Counted from the first letter of the stretch, positions 47,301 to 59,997 are shown. The stretch is DNA of 64,000 nt from Ascidia mentula (GCA_947561715.1 OX387200.1:20586501-20650500), one strand, 5' to 3'. Notes: generated from the sequence alone by a model not told the origin. Made by a program: numbers and translations.

Positions 47301-50300
47301 TTTCTTTGATGAATTCAGTTAACGATTATGGATTTTCATTAGTTTGATCAAGTCGAATTTGAAAAATCTTTAAAATAATATTCCAATTAAATCAACTGTA
47401 CCTTGTTGAGAGTCTCAGCCATGAAATACTCGGGAGGAATATGGAAGTGAGCTCCAGCCGAATCACCGAGGACGGCGAGACCGCGTGGTGACGAGTCGGA
47501 ACAATACGTTTCCTCGTATGGGATTCCACTGCTAGGGTCGACTCCCTGTAAACGTTAAATACATGGGTTGTGTTTAATATAATGCCGTTTCTATAGTAAG
47601 GCGAAGTTAACAAAACTGTTGAAACACAAAAAAATCCGTTCGAACTGAAAATTTATAACATAATAATTCGCTTTCTTTTATATCAATCATTTTATGAATG
47701 ACGGTGAATCTTTCTAACTTGCGTCGCATTTTAAAACGTATGGAAACCACTAGTTTATACTTTTTTCTACCAAGAGTAGTTTTAGATTGGATTGAAACGT
47801 ACGAAAATTCCATTGCAGTTGGAGTCAACCTCCCTGTCCATGTCAATCGGTTTCCTCCCCGGGTAAATATCACTTCTACCGTCGTTGCAGTCTTGCCCCC
47901 TCCAGTGGTAACCTCTCAGAGTCGGCTCGACACTGAAGCTGTCCTTGTCCTTGTCTTGCAACGGAAAGTGATCGTCGGCGAATCTGAAAACGACACGTGG
48001 CGCATCTGAGTCACATGACGTGATGCTGATCCAGGAACTGGAGACGTTGCAAAGCTGTTATTATGGAACTTATTTTAATACATGACTGTTAACCAGAGAG
48101 CGATATAAGTTCTCATCAGTGCAGCTTGTTGTGACTCTTAGACGGTCTTGCCGACCAACAGGCCAGGCAAAGACTCCCACTTTGTGGTGAAATACTTTGC
48201 TTATACATTATATATAAATATGTATGATTTTTTTATGTTGCGCCAATGGTTAAGAGGTTTTTACGTGTGGTCAGTGGCTTTTCAAATGTTCCGCGAATTT
48301 TGAGAAATTCGCGTCAGTAAATTCTCAACTTCCCAGTTCAGCAGCGACATCTACCGGCAGCTATTTTATGAATTACCTCGATATTGTCTCGCATGCTTCG
48401 CTCACACCGGGAAGTTGACAGATCGGGTTGTCGGTCACATCACGTGATGTGATGACGTCAAACATAGGTCTGACGTTTCGACGCTCGAACTTTCCGCTGA
48501 AGTTCGGGGGAAGAGGGAAAAGGTGGCAGAAATCTGTTCCAGGGTCTTGGTAACAAAGTCCGATCTATAGGAAAGAAAACTTTGTACAATGGCGAGATAC
48601 CAACCGACCCAGTTGCAATCAATTTCGTTTCGGGGGTCTGTAACTGAATATTCTTTTACAGGTACTGCTGCCGAACATGTTATTTGCAACTAATGTACTG
48701 TTGGCACTGTTTTATAATCACCTAACGACATGAACGATATCGATAGATCCGTTTTTTTAGTTGCTTCGCGCGGCCCAGGTTAAAATCTAGCTAAAATGTA
48801 CATATAACAAGAAAATATCATAATGCAAAAGTGTTGAAACCGTGCAGTGTTGGAACAATATGTACAGGAAGACGGGTAAAAAATCAAGACAGACCGTCGG
48901 AAACTTGGTATCAATTTAAATCCACATCACAAACCTGATGACAGAACATGTCGGGTGTCTCCTTGTGGTAAATAGCGTCGATCAAAGCCGGGCCGAAGCG
49001 GTCGAGCAATCCATAGCAGGCTTGATCAAACGGGCTTGGAAGAGTTGGACACAGACGTTGTTCGGCTGCTGATATGACGTCAGTGGAATGAACTTGTGCC
49101 AGTTGTTCGACCAGCCCAATAATAAGGGAACAAGCTGAATATATTCGAAAGTTAATTGTATTCAAGAGTTTTTTGTACATCAGTATGTAAGTTATTTAGT
49201 CTCAATGAAGTTATAATCATATTGTAAGCATCAAAATCATATTTACAGTCGACCAATGCAAAATTCAGCTTGCGTAAAAAAATTTGTATCACTCCAAAAA
49301 AAGATCCCATAGAATGCGACGTGGGAAGAACGCCAGATTAATAATGTTCAACTCTGGAGCAGTTTCGAAAAATGGTCTGTGTTTTACCATTACGTAAATA
49401 GTGGCGTAACACAATGTGATGACGTAAATTGCAACAAATACGTGTCGCTGAGCGAATATACACAGGTAATTGTTTATAGCTGCAATTGCCGCAAGAAGAA
49501 GTTTTTGCAATTTATGAGCAGACTCGTGTTAGCACAAGATGCCTCAGAGATATTTGTTGGTTGATACAATGACGCACCGTCGGTGATGGGACTCGAATCA
49601 GCTGTCATTTATCAGGCTAAGAAGCGTTTACAATAAATTATAAAAACTATCAGAAGCGTTGAGTAAATATATTCGTCAGGGGGCGTGGCAAATCCCCTTT
49701 TTCTCCATAAGTGACGAAGCTAGTTGTCACGTATACCGCGGGTGCATCCACTTCAACTACAGTTTTCCACTATTTTTGCAGCTAAATTGTTACTGATGCT
49801 GCCAGGCATATTTTATTGCTTAATACTGCTCTTCTGGCAAACAAAAACGCTTTTTTGTTCATGTGCCTCAAATGTGTCCACTGTGCTAAACTTAGATACT
49901 TCCTCCTGATGAAGACTGTTGCATGATAGCCGAAACGTCGAGAAACGTAAATACAATAAAGTTTGTCAGAAGAGCAGTATTAAGCAATATTTTTGTAGCT
50001 GTTTAATTTATACTTCTGGTAAAGTTTTATTTACGCCTCAAACAAATATTCCCGTCAAAAAATAGTTCAGTCTCGAACACGTCTTTCATACATTGGATAG
50101 TTGGCACGTTCCAGTCAAGATATAGACATATTTATTTCTAATAAAACTGCCATTGGAGTAAACTTATAAGTAAGTTTTTGATGTCATTAGGCCGGGTCCA
50201 CACTTTGTTTCATTATACGTCGGCGTGCGGGCGTACGCTCGGGACATTATAACAAACAAAGAATCCGCCGGCGCAAAGCGTTGAGTGTGGACCCGGCCTT

Positions 50301-51080
50301 AGGACTGTGGTTGCAGAATTCTCGAAAAACTATTTGGCGCATTTGGATTTTTCGGTTTTTGTTCTTTTCCCAACAAAATTTGGCTGAAAAAATTAGTTTC
50401 AATAAATTGTTGTTCAAAACAATGATAAATGCTCATATTTTTTTCGATTTTTAAAAAGATTTTGTTAAAGCATTTTGATTTTGTTAACACTTATACGTTT
50501 AGGTAACTTATGGCTGAAACGCACAGTTTTAAATACATGTACCGTATTTTACGGACCATAAGGCGCAACTTAAATCCTTTTTTTCCTCATAAATTGATCG
50601 TGCGCCTTATAAGCCGGTGCGCCTAATGTATGGATCAAGTAGTGCTTTATTGCCTACACTCAAAACCAGTACCGATACTATTATAAATAAACCACCGTCT
50701 TACACAATAAACTACGGTAAAAGCAACTAGCAACTGTGATATTCATACTATTGTGACTTGCTTACATTTATTACGTAACAAGTTTTTGTTTGATGAGCTT
50801 TATACGGTAACCCATACTCCTTAAAATACGTTGCGTTCTATAGCCCGGTGCGCCTTATGTATGAACAAAAAACTAATCAAAGCAATTTATTGACAGTGCG
50901 CCTTATAATCGGGTGCGCTTTATGGTCCGTAAAATACGGTACAATAAAAGTACGACAACAAAACGCATGTGTTTTTATTTAATGCTTACCTGCACACGTG
51001 GAACCTCCGTTTATTCCACCGGCATAAACTTGTCCAAGTCCCACGACCAGAATTAAGGCAAGAAACGTCAACCACTTCAT
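44389..51080 (-). CDS. aoah: Acyloxyacyl hydrolase (AOAH)
   Basis: Eleven coding exons on the minus strand: 50990-51080, 48935-49134, 48377-48564, 47803-47983, 47402-47545, 47037-47106, 46508-46736, 45957-46115, 45080-45212, 44748-44844 and 44389-44594. They give 565 residues (human about 575). AOAH removes secondary acyl chains from lipopolysaccharide and so detoxifies it; it acts in lysosomes or after secretion. Parts in order: signal peptide (MKWLTFLALILVVGLGQVYA); saposin-B domain (CSLIIGLVEQLAQVHSTDV and later Cys residues); the RGYHWRGQDCNDGRSDIYPG Ca-binding stretch; and the GDSL-type lipase domain. That domain has GDSAGAHFHI (Ser about 249), WPQL, HRDYQNIAVNGA, FALIGNDVC, LYAYLNCLQESPC and the C-terminal EPVDGFHPSQ (Asp about 517, His about 520). 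It ends FGDQGGY. The exon 7 to 8 join was chosen because it matches the human length at CNGHSD. The start is the ATG directly opening the signal peptide. It is a complete-looking innate-immunity enzyme. Confidence 0.94.
49808..49994. repeat. Inverted-repeat element in AOAH intron 1
   Basis: ATATTTTATTGCTTAATACT at 49808 continues for about 35 bases and returns inverted at 49961-49994 around a loop of about 118 bases. The loop includes a GATGAAGACTGTTGC and GCCGAAACGTCG block like the tails of small dispersed elements in many animals. It is likely a SINE-like or snap-back element; its ends are unclear. Confidence 0.55.
50190..50298. mobile_element. PIF/Harbinger-type MITE
   Basis: A 109-bp element with inverted ends GGCCGGGTCCACACT, flanked by the 3-bp duplication TTA (50187-50189 and 50299-50301). 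Ends of this kind and the TTA target are typical of Harbinger MITEs. It lies in AOAH intron 1. Confidence 0.75.
50542..50939. mobile_element. Mariner-like MITE
   Basis: A 398-bp element with inverted ends of about 28 bp reading CCGTATTTTACGGACCATAA, flanked by TA dinucleotides at 50540-50541 and 50940-50941. Internal GCGCCTTATAAGC-type blocks are also repeated. TA duplication fits the Tc1/mariner group. It lies about 50 bases from AOAH exon 1, within intron 1. Confidence 0.75.
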
Positions 51081-52185
51081 GTTCTTACTGCGAGATATAA
51101 GAAAACTAAAGCTACATCTGCAGTTTCGTGACATTAAATAACACGGGCATTTTTTTCCAGTCATCTTATCTTTAAATATAGACTCGCACGATGTGCATAT
51201 CTTCGTGTACTTAAGTGCTGTTTACTTTACCGGTCACGCTTAAAAACGTTCCTTGTGAATTGGTACTTTATTAAAGATCGTCTCAATAATGTTGCCATGT
51301 TTGCGAAACTTTTAATTCATAATTTAGTTTTACATTTTAACTTGATAAATAAACTCAAAGTTTTTTTTTTTGTAAAATTTAATGCGAAGCCTATTACCCC
51401 ATTTCGTATGTTTGTGCTCAGAAAAACGTAAATTTTAAAAACCTTTTACGTATAGACCGGAAGTGTCGTAATTGTTACACTGTCATTCTGTTTTGATTAA
51501 CAGATTTGCTGCTCAAAACATGAAATGTTTTTGCAAAATCAATATTTTGTTATAATTTTTTTTCGAATTTTTTTAGAGCGTTCGTTGTAATAATGCTAAG
51601 TGCAATTATTTCGCAAAGCGAACAAAATTTATTGATTTGCTTACAGATTTAAATTCAATGTCATTATTGTTGGAAACCAAGTTGGATCAGAATCTACGAA
51701 GTAGATCCTAGTTGTATTGTCGTCATTGAATCGATCATGCGGAAAATTAAAGGTATCCACAATGATTTTATTTAAGCGTCGTTGAAGCGTGACAGTCATG
51801 TGACCGAACCAAACAAAGCAGGTGTGTGAGGAATGTATTCTTATTCAACCAACGTCAAGTCATGAGATTCTTATTCACTCTAAAGATAAAGTATATTTCC
51901 TCTTGCTTTCGTGTTGTGGCAACTGTTTGTGCTGTGTAGGAGTTAGTTCTGTGCAAGTAAACAAAGATTCCAAAGAAAAAACCCTAAAAGTGCAATTAAA
52001 AAAAGTTATTTCTCTATGTTTGTGGGAAATTATGTTTTAAATTATGTTGTAAAGTATGTGAATATTTGTGATTGATTTATTTAGAACTAAATGAATGTTG
52101 ATCATTTCTTATGTATATTGTTATTAGTCCACACAGTAGGCACCTTCTGTGTTTAGCAAATACCTTACTTTATAATTAGGGTGAA
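51081..52185. other. Divergent promoter region of AOAH and NUDT18
   Basis: The two genes point away from each other across about 1.1 kb. A donor-like GCAG|GTGTGTGAG at about 51821 could end a 5' UTR exon of NUDT18, and an acceptor (ATTAG) lies 7 bases before its ATG. A 72-codon frame (51822-52040) is unsupported. Confidence 0.4.
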
Positions 52186-53208
52186 ATGGATAATCCAGAT
52201 GATTTTACTGTGCTAAAGAATGTACTTTCAAACAATGGTGTCTGCCAAACACTAACCAAATGCAGTGTTCATGAAGAATGCAAGGGTGTTGCGCTGTCAT
52301 ACAATGTGTGTTATATTGTCGCTGCAGTTGTGTTCAATCAGAATGGCGAAGTTTTGTTAATTCAGGAAGCAAAATCTTCCTGTTACCAACAATGGTATTT
52401 GCCTGCGGGAAGAGTGGATCCCAATGAGTCGCTGGTGGAGGCAGTGAAGCGTGAGATGATGGAAGAGGCAGGACTGGAGTTCAAACCCTCGGGGGTTGTG
52501 TGTGTCGAAGAGAACAAGGGTGGTTACTGGATAAGATTTACTTTCACTGGTACTATTGTTGGTGGTGAACTAAAAACGACAGATCAGGCGGACAAAGAAT
52601 CACTGCAAGCTGGTTGGTTCTCTGATCCTGGTGCTATTGATCTAAGGTGCCAAGACATTTTGCCACTTATTTCAAGAACAAGAACCTTTAATGCGTCTGT
52701 TGAGTCTGACCCTACAGTAGCAATTCTGCCTGTATTATATGCTCATCACCTTCTATGTGCCCGGGTGGTATTTCTGTGGGAAACCAGTGGAAACATTCAC
52801 ACCATTCTTTCCAAGCCTGATGGATTAAACAGTGTTTCCTCTGTACTTCCTGCAGCATGTTTCTTACAAACAGATCGCAGTATCCATGATTTGGTACAAA
52901 GACTGCTTGAAGCAATTGTCACAGATAGTTCAAAGTACTCCACTAATTTACTGGGAATTCTGGGTTTAGAGCACATTGGAAAATCAAGCAGCAATCAAGA
53001 TGGGATCGTCTTTAATCTCGCTGTGTGTTTAAAAAGTAACAATGCTGAACAGAATGGTCAAATGCCAGAATTACGAAATGATGAGTTTCAGCTTTTTACA
53101 GTTTCGCCATCTTCAGAACTACAAACATTTAAACTTGATAAGTTAAAAATGCACACTGTTCCTGTTTTTAGCTTTGGATTAAAAAATTTTGGGAACAAAG
53201 TATTATGA
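52186..53208 (+). CDS. nudt18: Nudix hydrolase, NUDT18-like
   Basis: One uninterrupted frame of 340 residues. Residues about 40-170 form the Nudix fold, and the Nudix box is perfect: G75, E81, R89-E90, E93-E94, G96 and L97 within GRVDPNESLVEAVKREMMEE. NVCYIVAAVVF before it, LLIQEAKSSCYQQWYLPAGR, and LKTTDQADKESLQAGWF after it match NUDT18. NUDT18 (MTH3) cleaves oxidised (8-oxo) guanine nucleoside diphosphates; this is family knowledge. The C-terminal half keeps NUDT18-like traces such as LLGILGLEHIGK. The coding part has no intron, unlike every other gene here. A 3' splice site directly before the ATG means a 5' UTR intron or trans-splicing, so a retrocopy is possible but not required. Confidence 0.9.
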   Translation: MDNPDDFTVLKNVLSNNGVCQTLTKCSVHEECKGVALSYNVCYIVAAVVFNQNGEVLLIQEAKSSCYQQWYLPAGRVDPNESLVEAVKREMMEEAGLEFKPSGVVCVEENKGGYWIRFTFTGTIVGGELKTTDQADKESLQAGWFSDPGAIDLRCQDILPLISRTRTFNASVESDPTVAILPVLYAHHLLCARVVFLWETSGNIHTILSKPDGLNSVSSVLPAACFLQTDRSIHDLVQRLLEAIVTDSSKYSTNLLGILGLEHIGKSSSNQDGIVFNLAVCLKSNNAEQNGQMPELRNDEFQLFTVSPSSELQTFKLDKLKMHTVPVFSFGLKNFGNKVL

Positions 53209-53630
53209 TTTAAAGGTCTAAAAGATTTTTTTACAAATGTTTGCTTTTAATTAGTTGTTGTGAAAACCAATTGTTTATCACTGCAATGTGTAAAATGTGT
53301 TCTATTGTGTATTTCCCAATTGTTGTCTAAATTTGTAACAAGTTGAAATAGAATGCACTGGGCCAGTTTCTTACAACATTATTATATATATATTTATGTA
53401 TTTGCGACTTTTAGGTGCTCAGTAAGAACCTTAAAGGATTTTTTTGTGTTTAAATTTGTTTGTCATATTTATTTGCACTTTTGTAGCACGTAGAACATTT
53501 AAAACAAAAGTTCATTTTTATAGTGTGTAAGCAAAATTTTATGATTTCTACCTTGCAGATACCTTGAAATTTTTTTTCCTAAAAAGTTTTACTGAAACTT
53601 ATTTTTGCTGAACATCAAAAAGTGTGAACT
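53209..53630. other. Short gap between NUDT18 and SERINC
   Basis: About 420 AT-rich bases between same-strand genes. I see no AATAAA here. The first clear one (53806-53811) lies in SERINC intron 1, so NUDT18 transcripts may run into the SERINC gene. Confidence 0.4.
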
Positions 53631-56600
53631 ATGTGTATTCCATGTCTTATAGGCCAGGTATGTATGTGTAAGCTGTACATTCATTGACTGTTAACAGTGT
53701 TTTTTGTGAAGAGCAGGTTTTATCGAATATTGGGCACCTGAGTTACTGTGGCACATTAAGATTAATTTTTATCTCACTTCTAATTTTATGGCTACAGGAA
53801 ATCTTAATAAAAAGGGATTAACTTGAATTTAGGCTTGATTTATATTTATTTATGTCTTAAATCTATTGCTTAATGTTTATTGGCCATAAAGCTAACAGGA
53901 AAGTCTAGTAGCATAAACTTTTACTGCTTGATATGCAATATGTTTAATTTCTCATTGATATATACAGGCGGCCTGTTGTTGTGGCTCTGCAGCATGCTCC
54001 TTGTGCTGTTCCTGCCTTCCCAGCATTAAAACATCCACAGGAACTCGTTTAATGTACATGTTTTTTCTTGTCCTTGTTACTGCTGTCGGTTGCGTCATGA
54101 TATCTTCCACAGTTCAAAGCACTTTGCAGAATGTAAGTTTCTTATGGTTGTTTAAATGTTTGTGTATCTTCTTTCGTTAAAACCTTAAATATTTGAGGTT
54201 AAATGGCCGGTATATCCTTTTAAAAAAAATCTTGCACTGTTGTTACAGAGTCCCATATTCACTCACTTTTGCACGGCAGTTAACAGTAACGACCAAAAGT
54301 GTGGTGTTCTGTTTGGCAAAGACGCTGTGTACAAAATCATGTTTGGAGCATCGTGCTTCTATTTCCTGTTCATGTTAATCACGATAGGAATAAACACCAC
54401 AAAGGATTGTAGGGCTGGAATACACAATGGGTATGCTGTTCGCTATCATATATAGACACATGTTTCAAAACATGTGCACGTTTGAGAAGCTGCCTTTAAA
54501 GTTGGTCAGTCATGACTTTTGTGTTTCCAATAACACTTAATTAAATTCATAAAAGCTCTTGTGACAAATAAACTACTATTGTGGCATTTCAGTGGTAATG
54601 CAATTGACCTTATCCAGTTTTTTGCCTGGCAATGTCAGCAACTAACTCAACTATACATTTGTGTAAACACAGGTTAATAAAAATTATACTTATATATATA
54701 TGTTCTATTTTAAGGTTTTGGTTCTTCAAATTTTTGATTCTTGCTGGATTGTGCATTGGGTCTTTTTTCATTCCTGACGCTTCCATGTTTGTCCAGGTAG
54801 CGTACCAACTACAATACAATACTACATGGTCAATAGTTACAATTATTTAAACATGTCTATTACATTCCCTTTTGGCAGCATTTTGATTCAAATAATGATA
54901 ATCTACATGATTTATTTTTGTAGAATCTGTGTTACATGCCTCAATATTAAACTGAAGTTTACTATAAACCTAGTATATTTGTGAAATGCACAATTTGAGG
55001 CATGTCATGCTTGCCATAATCTTGTTGGTGATTTCAGGCAATAGCCAACAAGTATCACAAAAAAAATCCATATTTGTTGTAGGTGTGGATGTACTTTGGA
55101 ATGGTTGGTGGAATACTTTTCATTATCCTGCAGCTCATTCTGTTGATCGATTTTGCTCACACATGGAATGGAAGTTGGTTGATTGGTGCAGAGGACAACA
55201 AGGGTTGGCTTGCAGGTACGGATCAAAAAGTTATTTCTTTGTGAGGTATTTGCCTTTAAATCTTTCCGTTTTATCAAAACTGTACAAAATTATAAGAAAA
55301 TGTATATTGTAGTTATTTTTATGCCTTGTGTACACAAACTTTTAAACCACAATACCATTTTTTTATCCAGGAATTGCGACTTTTACATTCCTGTTTTTTG
55401 CCGGTTCTCTAACTGGCTTCATACTGATGATTGTTTTTTACACAAATGCTTCTGGTTGCGTCACCAACAAGGCTTTTATCGGCGTTAATTTCTGTTTGAT
55501 AGTTATTGTGTCGCTTTTGGCTGTTTCACCCAAAGTGCAGGAACGTGAGTATTTTCATTTAAATGCAATTTGTTTAAATATACTGGCTTATCCATTTTTG
55601 GAAATAGATGCTTGTGACTTTAACCTGATCCTAGTAAAATTAATAAAATTAAAGTAAACCATAGTTAGTTCAGAGTCATTGTATCTTCACCAAAGTGTTT
55701 CAATAAATAGCAATTAAAGGCGTGGTCACCTCAAACATAAAAGAAACAATCTTGTACTTTGCCCCACATGTGAATATCATAACATTTCAAATTTACTTTG
55801 AATTGAGATTTCTAATATATATGAGTATGGTGCATTAAAAAATTAAAACAACATCATCAAGTTAGTTTTGTTTGCTTATTTTTGGAGGTGTTATACATAT
55901 TTTGCAATTTGATTGTTCATTCTTTTCACATACATTTATTGTGCTAGTTAACACAAAAATGATTTTCGTTTTTAGATCAGCCCAAGTCGGGCCTTTTGCA
56001 GGCTGCAGTTGTTGCCACCTATGTCACTTACTTAACATACTCGGCAATCGCAAGCAACCCAGGAGATTTAAGTGAGTTAAAAACTAAACGGTCTTTATTA
56101 CAGAATTAAATTTCCTTTCTGTCATATTAATACTGGGACAAAATGAAACAAATTATTTTTGTGTATTTCAGTGAGCGTGCTGAACAATGACACAAATGTC
56201 CTGCAGGCAAAATATGTCACGTGTTTTCAAGCAGGACAAACAGCGACATCGGACACAATATCTCTAGTCACGGGTCTTGTGTTTATATTTATTGTTGTCA
56301 TTTACGTCTCGTAAGTATTGTCATTTTATTTTTTGTCACAAAATTTATCAACCAATAAAATAAGTTGAGCAAAAAGCTCATGTCAATGCAGCAATTCGTT
56401 CTTGTTTTCTATGATAATATTTCCACATGCTTTCAAACTAGTTGGTAACTTATAATGAAGTAATTTTGTGGTCACCACCAACTTTTGGTCAACTTTATTG
56501 AAAGCATGGGAATTTAACAAAAGTTGTTTTGATAAAAACTTTACATTGAAAACTAAGGAAATCGCAAAATATCTGCAAAATCTGCCAAACTCCAACACAC

Positions 56601-58797
56601 CATAACAATTCTGCAATAAACTCCGAGTGTAAATTTGATCGTTCTGACACAGGTTAAGAACAACCACATCCTCTGAACAGGAGCGTCTGACCATCCGTGG
56701 CAACACAGATGTCGAAGAAGCAAGTTGTTGTTGTTGCTGCGTTGGTGGCTCAGATAATGGTGAAGGTAAGTCACACTTGCCTGTTCAATTACATGTTTGT
56801 GCATCTGATACGCCGCCCTATGCATATATTGCTTCTTGCTTGTGTTAAACAGTTTGAGATCCTGTTGACTGAGATAGGTCACTTTCCTTGATGCATTTCT
56901 AACACGATGCACTGACCTAAATTTATTTTAGTTCTGATTGCTCTGTAGTCACTAACCACTGTATATTGATTGATCACTTTGATTTGTAATGAAGGATTTT
57001 GATGAGTCGATGCTTGAACCACCTTTATTGCGGAAATAAATCCTTTGATATGCTGATCTTAAAATTATGTGACCTAGTTTCAAATCAAGTCACATTTTTC
57101 TTTTGCACAAATTTGATCAGCTTGTTTCTAATGCTCAGGCATGGTTCACAAACGAACAAACATTTGTTCTGTCTTCTAAAAATATTACCGATAAAATATT
57201 TTGTTTTTAAATGTGGTGCCATATTGTACAGTTACACTGTATTGTTGTCCCATATGCTATTGGTCTAAATCAAAATAGACACTGCATCATTCATGATGTC
57301 ATTTAATATGTTAGGATTATGCGTCATGTGCAACTGATTATTGTATTTTTGTTAATTGCTCACACTGGAAAATTTTGCAGAAAGAAAATTATTTTATTTT
57401 TTTTATGCTAAATTCTCTTTGGTGAAATGGACTGGTAGAGGATCATTTTTCACATGTTTGGATTTTATTTTGGTTATTTCAATTTCAACAAAGAAAAAGT
57501 TTTGATATGCAGTTAACAAAAAGTATTTACAAATAATAATTGAGTTTTGTGAATTTCCTTTTGCAGGGGAGACCGACCCACTTGGTAAATAAATTTTATT
57601 GGTGTATTTGCTTTGTTACATCACAGTGTAGTAATTGTGTGTCATAGTGCATTCTTCACTTAATTAGTTTCCCAACTTTTGTTTGCAGTAGTTTGGACAC
57701 TTACACATTTTGTTTTGCGGAATTAAAAATTAGATATTTTGGGGTAGGCTCTAAAAACTTTTTTGCCATCTTCATAAAAAAAATGTATTGAACTTGATTT
57801 ATAATTTTTTTCTTATACTTTCTGACGTTTTGGTTTTACTCTTGTTTTAATTATTAGTAAAAATCTGTTGCTTTCGAGACTAACTTATGATCATTGGGCA
57901 AAAACCATTCAATATAGATCAGAGCATGTTGCCTTACGACACAAAAAAATTATTTTGATTAATTTTGCATGGTAAAATGCTAAAAAAACAATAAATTTTG
58001 ATTAATTTTGCATGTTGAAATGCTGCAAAAAAATTATTTTCTTTACTCTAGAAATAAGGAGATACCCTTTACGTTTTCCCGCGCTTCACACAAGAATAAC
58101 ACGACTAAATAATTTGCATGTTGGCTAAAAAATTAGCATAAACTTCTTTAAATCAACTTGATTTATTGATAATAATTTTTTAAAGATTGTGCATAAATCA
58201 TGTTTCTTGCATCCAAACAAAATCATTTTTTGTTCAGTTTCAGATGACAAAGGTGGTCAGGGAGTGATTAAAGACGAGGAAGACGGTGTTTCTTATTCTT
58301 ATGCTTTCTTCCATTTCATTTTTCTTCTGACGACACTTTACACAATGATGACGCTCACCAACTGGTTTTCGTGAGTGCTTTTGAACACATGTTATTCACC
58401 TTGTTGTTACTATGTTGCTAGAATCTTTCAATTGTCACTATAAGGTAAAATAAACAGTTTTATTCTAGCAACTTTCACCTGTTAGGTCTTTCTACATTAT
58501 AACTAAGATATTATTTCAATATAAGCTTTTTTAATTCCATACACAACCTAGCAATGTAGCATACATAGAGACAACATGTACAAATACACAACAAATCATA
58601 AAAATATTTTTTTTTCCTAATTTCAACCGTTCCCATCTTCATTTAGAATCGGACCAAATGGCTGGGAAAAGTCACTGACAGATGGAAATACTGCAGCAAT
58701 GTGGGTGAAGATAGCCACGTCGTGGGCTGCCATCATCATCTATGTGTGGACCCTTCTGGCTCCTGCTTGTTTTCCAGATAGGGAATTCCCCAACTAA
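53631..58797 (+). CDS. serinc: Serine incorporator (SERINC/TMS1 family)
   Basis: Twelve coding exons: 53631-53657, 53968-54132, 54250-54431, 54715-54796, 55083-55215, 55371-55544, 55976-56071, 56172-56310, 56653-56765, 57567-57584, 58238-58370 and 58647-58797. They give 470 residues, and every phase fits. It is a multi-pass membrane protein of the plasma membrane or endomembranes. Family marks are [19 protein letters not shown] near the N-terminus, [66 protein letters not shown] and the C-terminal [17 protein letters not shown]. SERINCs were linked to serine incorporation into phospholipids; vertebrate SERINC3 and 5 restrict retrovirus infectivity and act as lipid scramblases. Exon 1 (MCIPCLIGQ) is the least certain: only nine codons, chosen by phase and donor. 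Exon 10 is an 18-base microexon. The loop before it has five Cys in a row. The poly(A) signal is at 59586-59591. Confidence 0.92.
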
Positions 58798-59585
58798 AGA
58801 AGACTACTTTCTTTGACACAACTGCTGCTTTGTGTATATTTCAGGCTGCAGATTAGTTCATTTTTTAGTTGGTAAACTTTTAAGATTGTAATGCTTTTGC
58901 TTACAAGTGGTAGAGCTGTCTTTGTTATGGCAAAGTTCACCCTTTGGCATGTTTTGAAAAAACAACCTGTAGATAGTATTGCAGTTTTGCCTATAAATGT
59001 TGTGAAGTGTTTCAGTACAAACAACAGTATGCGATAAAATCTATTGATGGACACCAAGCTGATGCCTACATTGCAACACTATGTATATTGCATGAATTCG
59101 CGTAAAAGTGATTTTGTTGTTTTCTTGTACTTTCGCGTCACACTACCATCATTGGAAACAATACATGTAATAGTCACATTCACACCATGCAAAAAACATG
59201 TGTACTAAATATCAATTAGTTTTGATTCCATACAAAATATTTCACTCAAGTGGTTGGTCAGTTTACTATATATGTGACTTGAATAATTTTGTTCATCTTA
59301 CTGCCTTTTTACTTTCAGGTTTCTCTGTGTGGAAATTTATCGGAAACTCCTTAATATAAAAAAATATGCTTGTTTGTTACAGTCCGTTGTGATGTATTTT
59401 TCGCTACCACTATCAGCAATTTCCATATGTTGTTTTTTGGAATTACTTTGGTGTAGATATGCTTTTTTCTATCGTTTTTTCACCTTTTTACATGAAAACT
59501 TCACAAATTATTGAGTTGAAACAGGTTGAAGAAATCTCATATTATCGATTGTAGTTTTACACTTTTAATGTTTTGTGCATTTAAC

Positions 59586-59591
59586 AATAAA
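59586..59591 (+). terminator. Poly(A) signal of SERINC
   Basis: AATAAA about 790 bases after the SERINC stop codon. Confidence 0.5.
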
Positions 59592-59967
59592 CATAACTGA
59601 TTCTGCAGAAGAACAACAAGCTTGACATGCATTCAAAGCCACCTGCTAGACAGGGTGTTGTTTTTTATTAGGTGAAGAAGTAAAAGTACTAACAGTTAAC
59701 AGCCATAAAGTACATAAAATGTGTTAGTTAAACTGAACAAAACATGCATTACATGTTTCAAGCTTACATTATGACATGACTTAGAAAACTTGGTGCATAA
59801 TTATCATCAACTGCACAAGTGAACAGTGAACTTCTTTTATCTGGGTAAAGGTTATCAAATTGAATTCACAACCACTATACATACTATGTACCACACCTCT
59901 AATAAATTTGATCAAACAAAGGCACCTCCATAAAGAGTAAGAGATTTGGGATGCAATTAGTGGCACT

Positions 59968-59973
59968 TTTATT
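59968..59973 (-). terminator. Poly(A) signal of SERF
   Basis: AATAAA on the minus strand about 25 bases after the SERF stop codon, a very short 3' UTR. Confidence 0.5.
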
Positions 59974-59997
59974 GTCTTATTTACATCAAGCAAAGAA

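Larger units (their letters stand above)
58798..59997. other. Convergent 3' region of SERINC and SERF
   Basis: It contains the SERINC 3' UTR (AATAAA at 59586-59591) and the SERF 3' UTR on the other strand (AATAAA at 59968-59973). No further gene or repeat with clear ends was seen. Confidence 0.45.
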
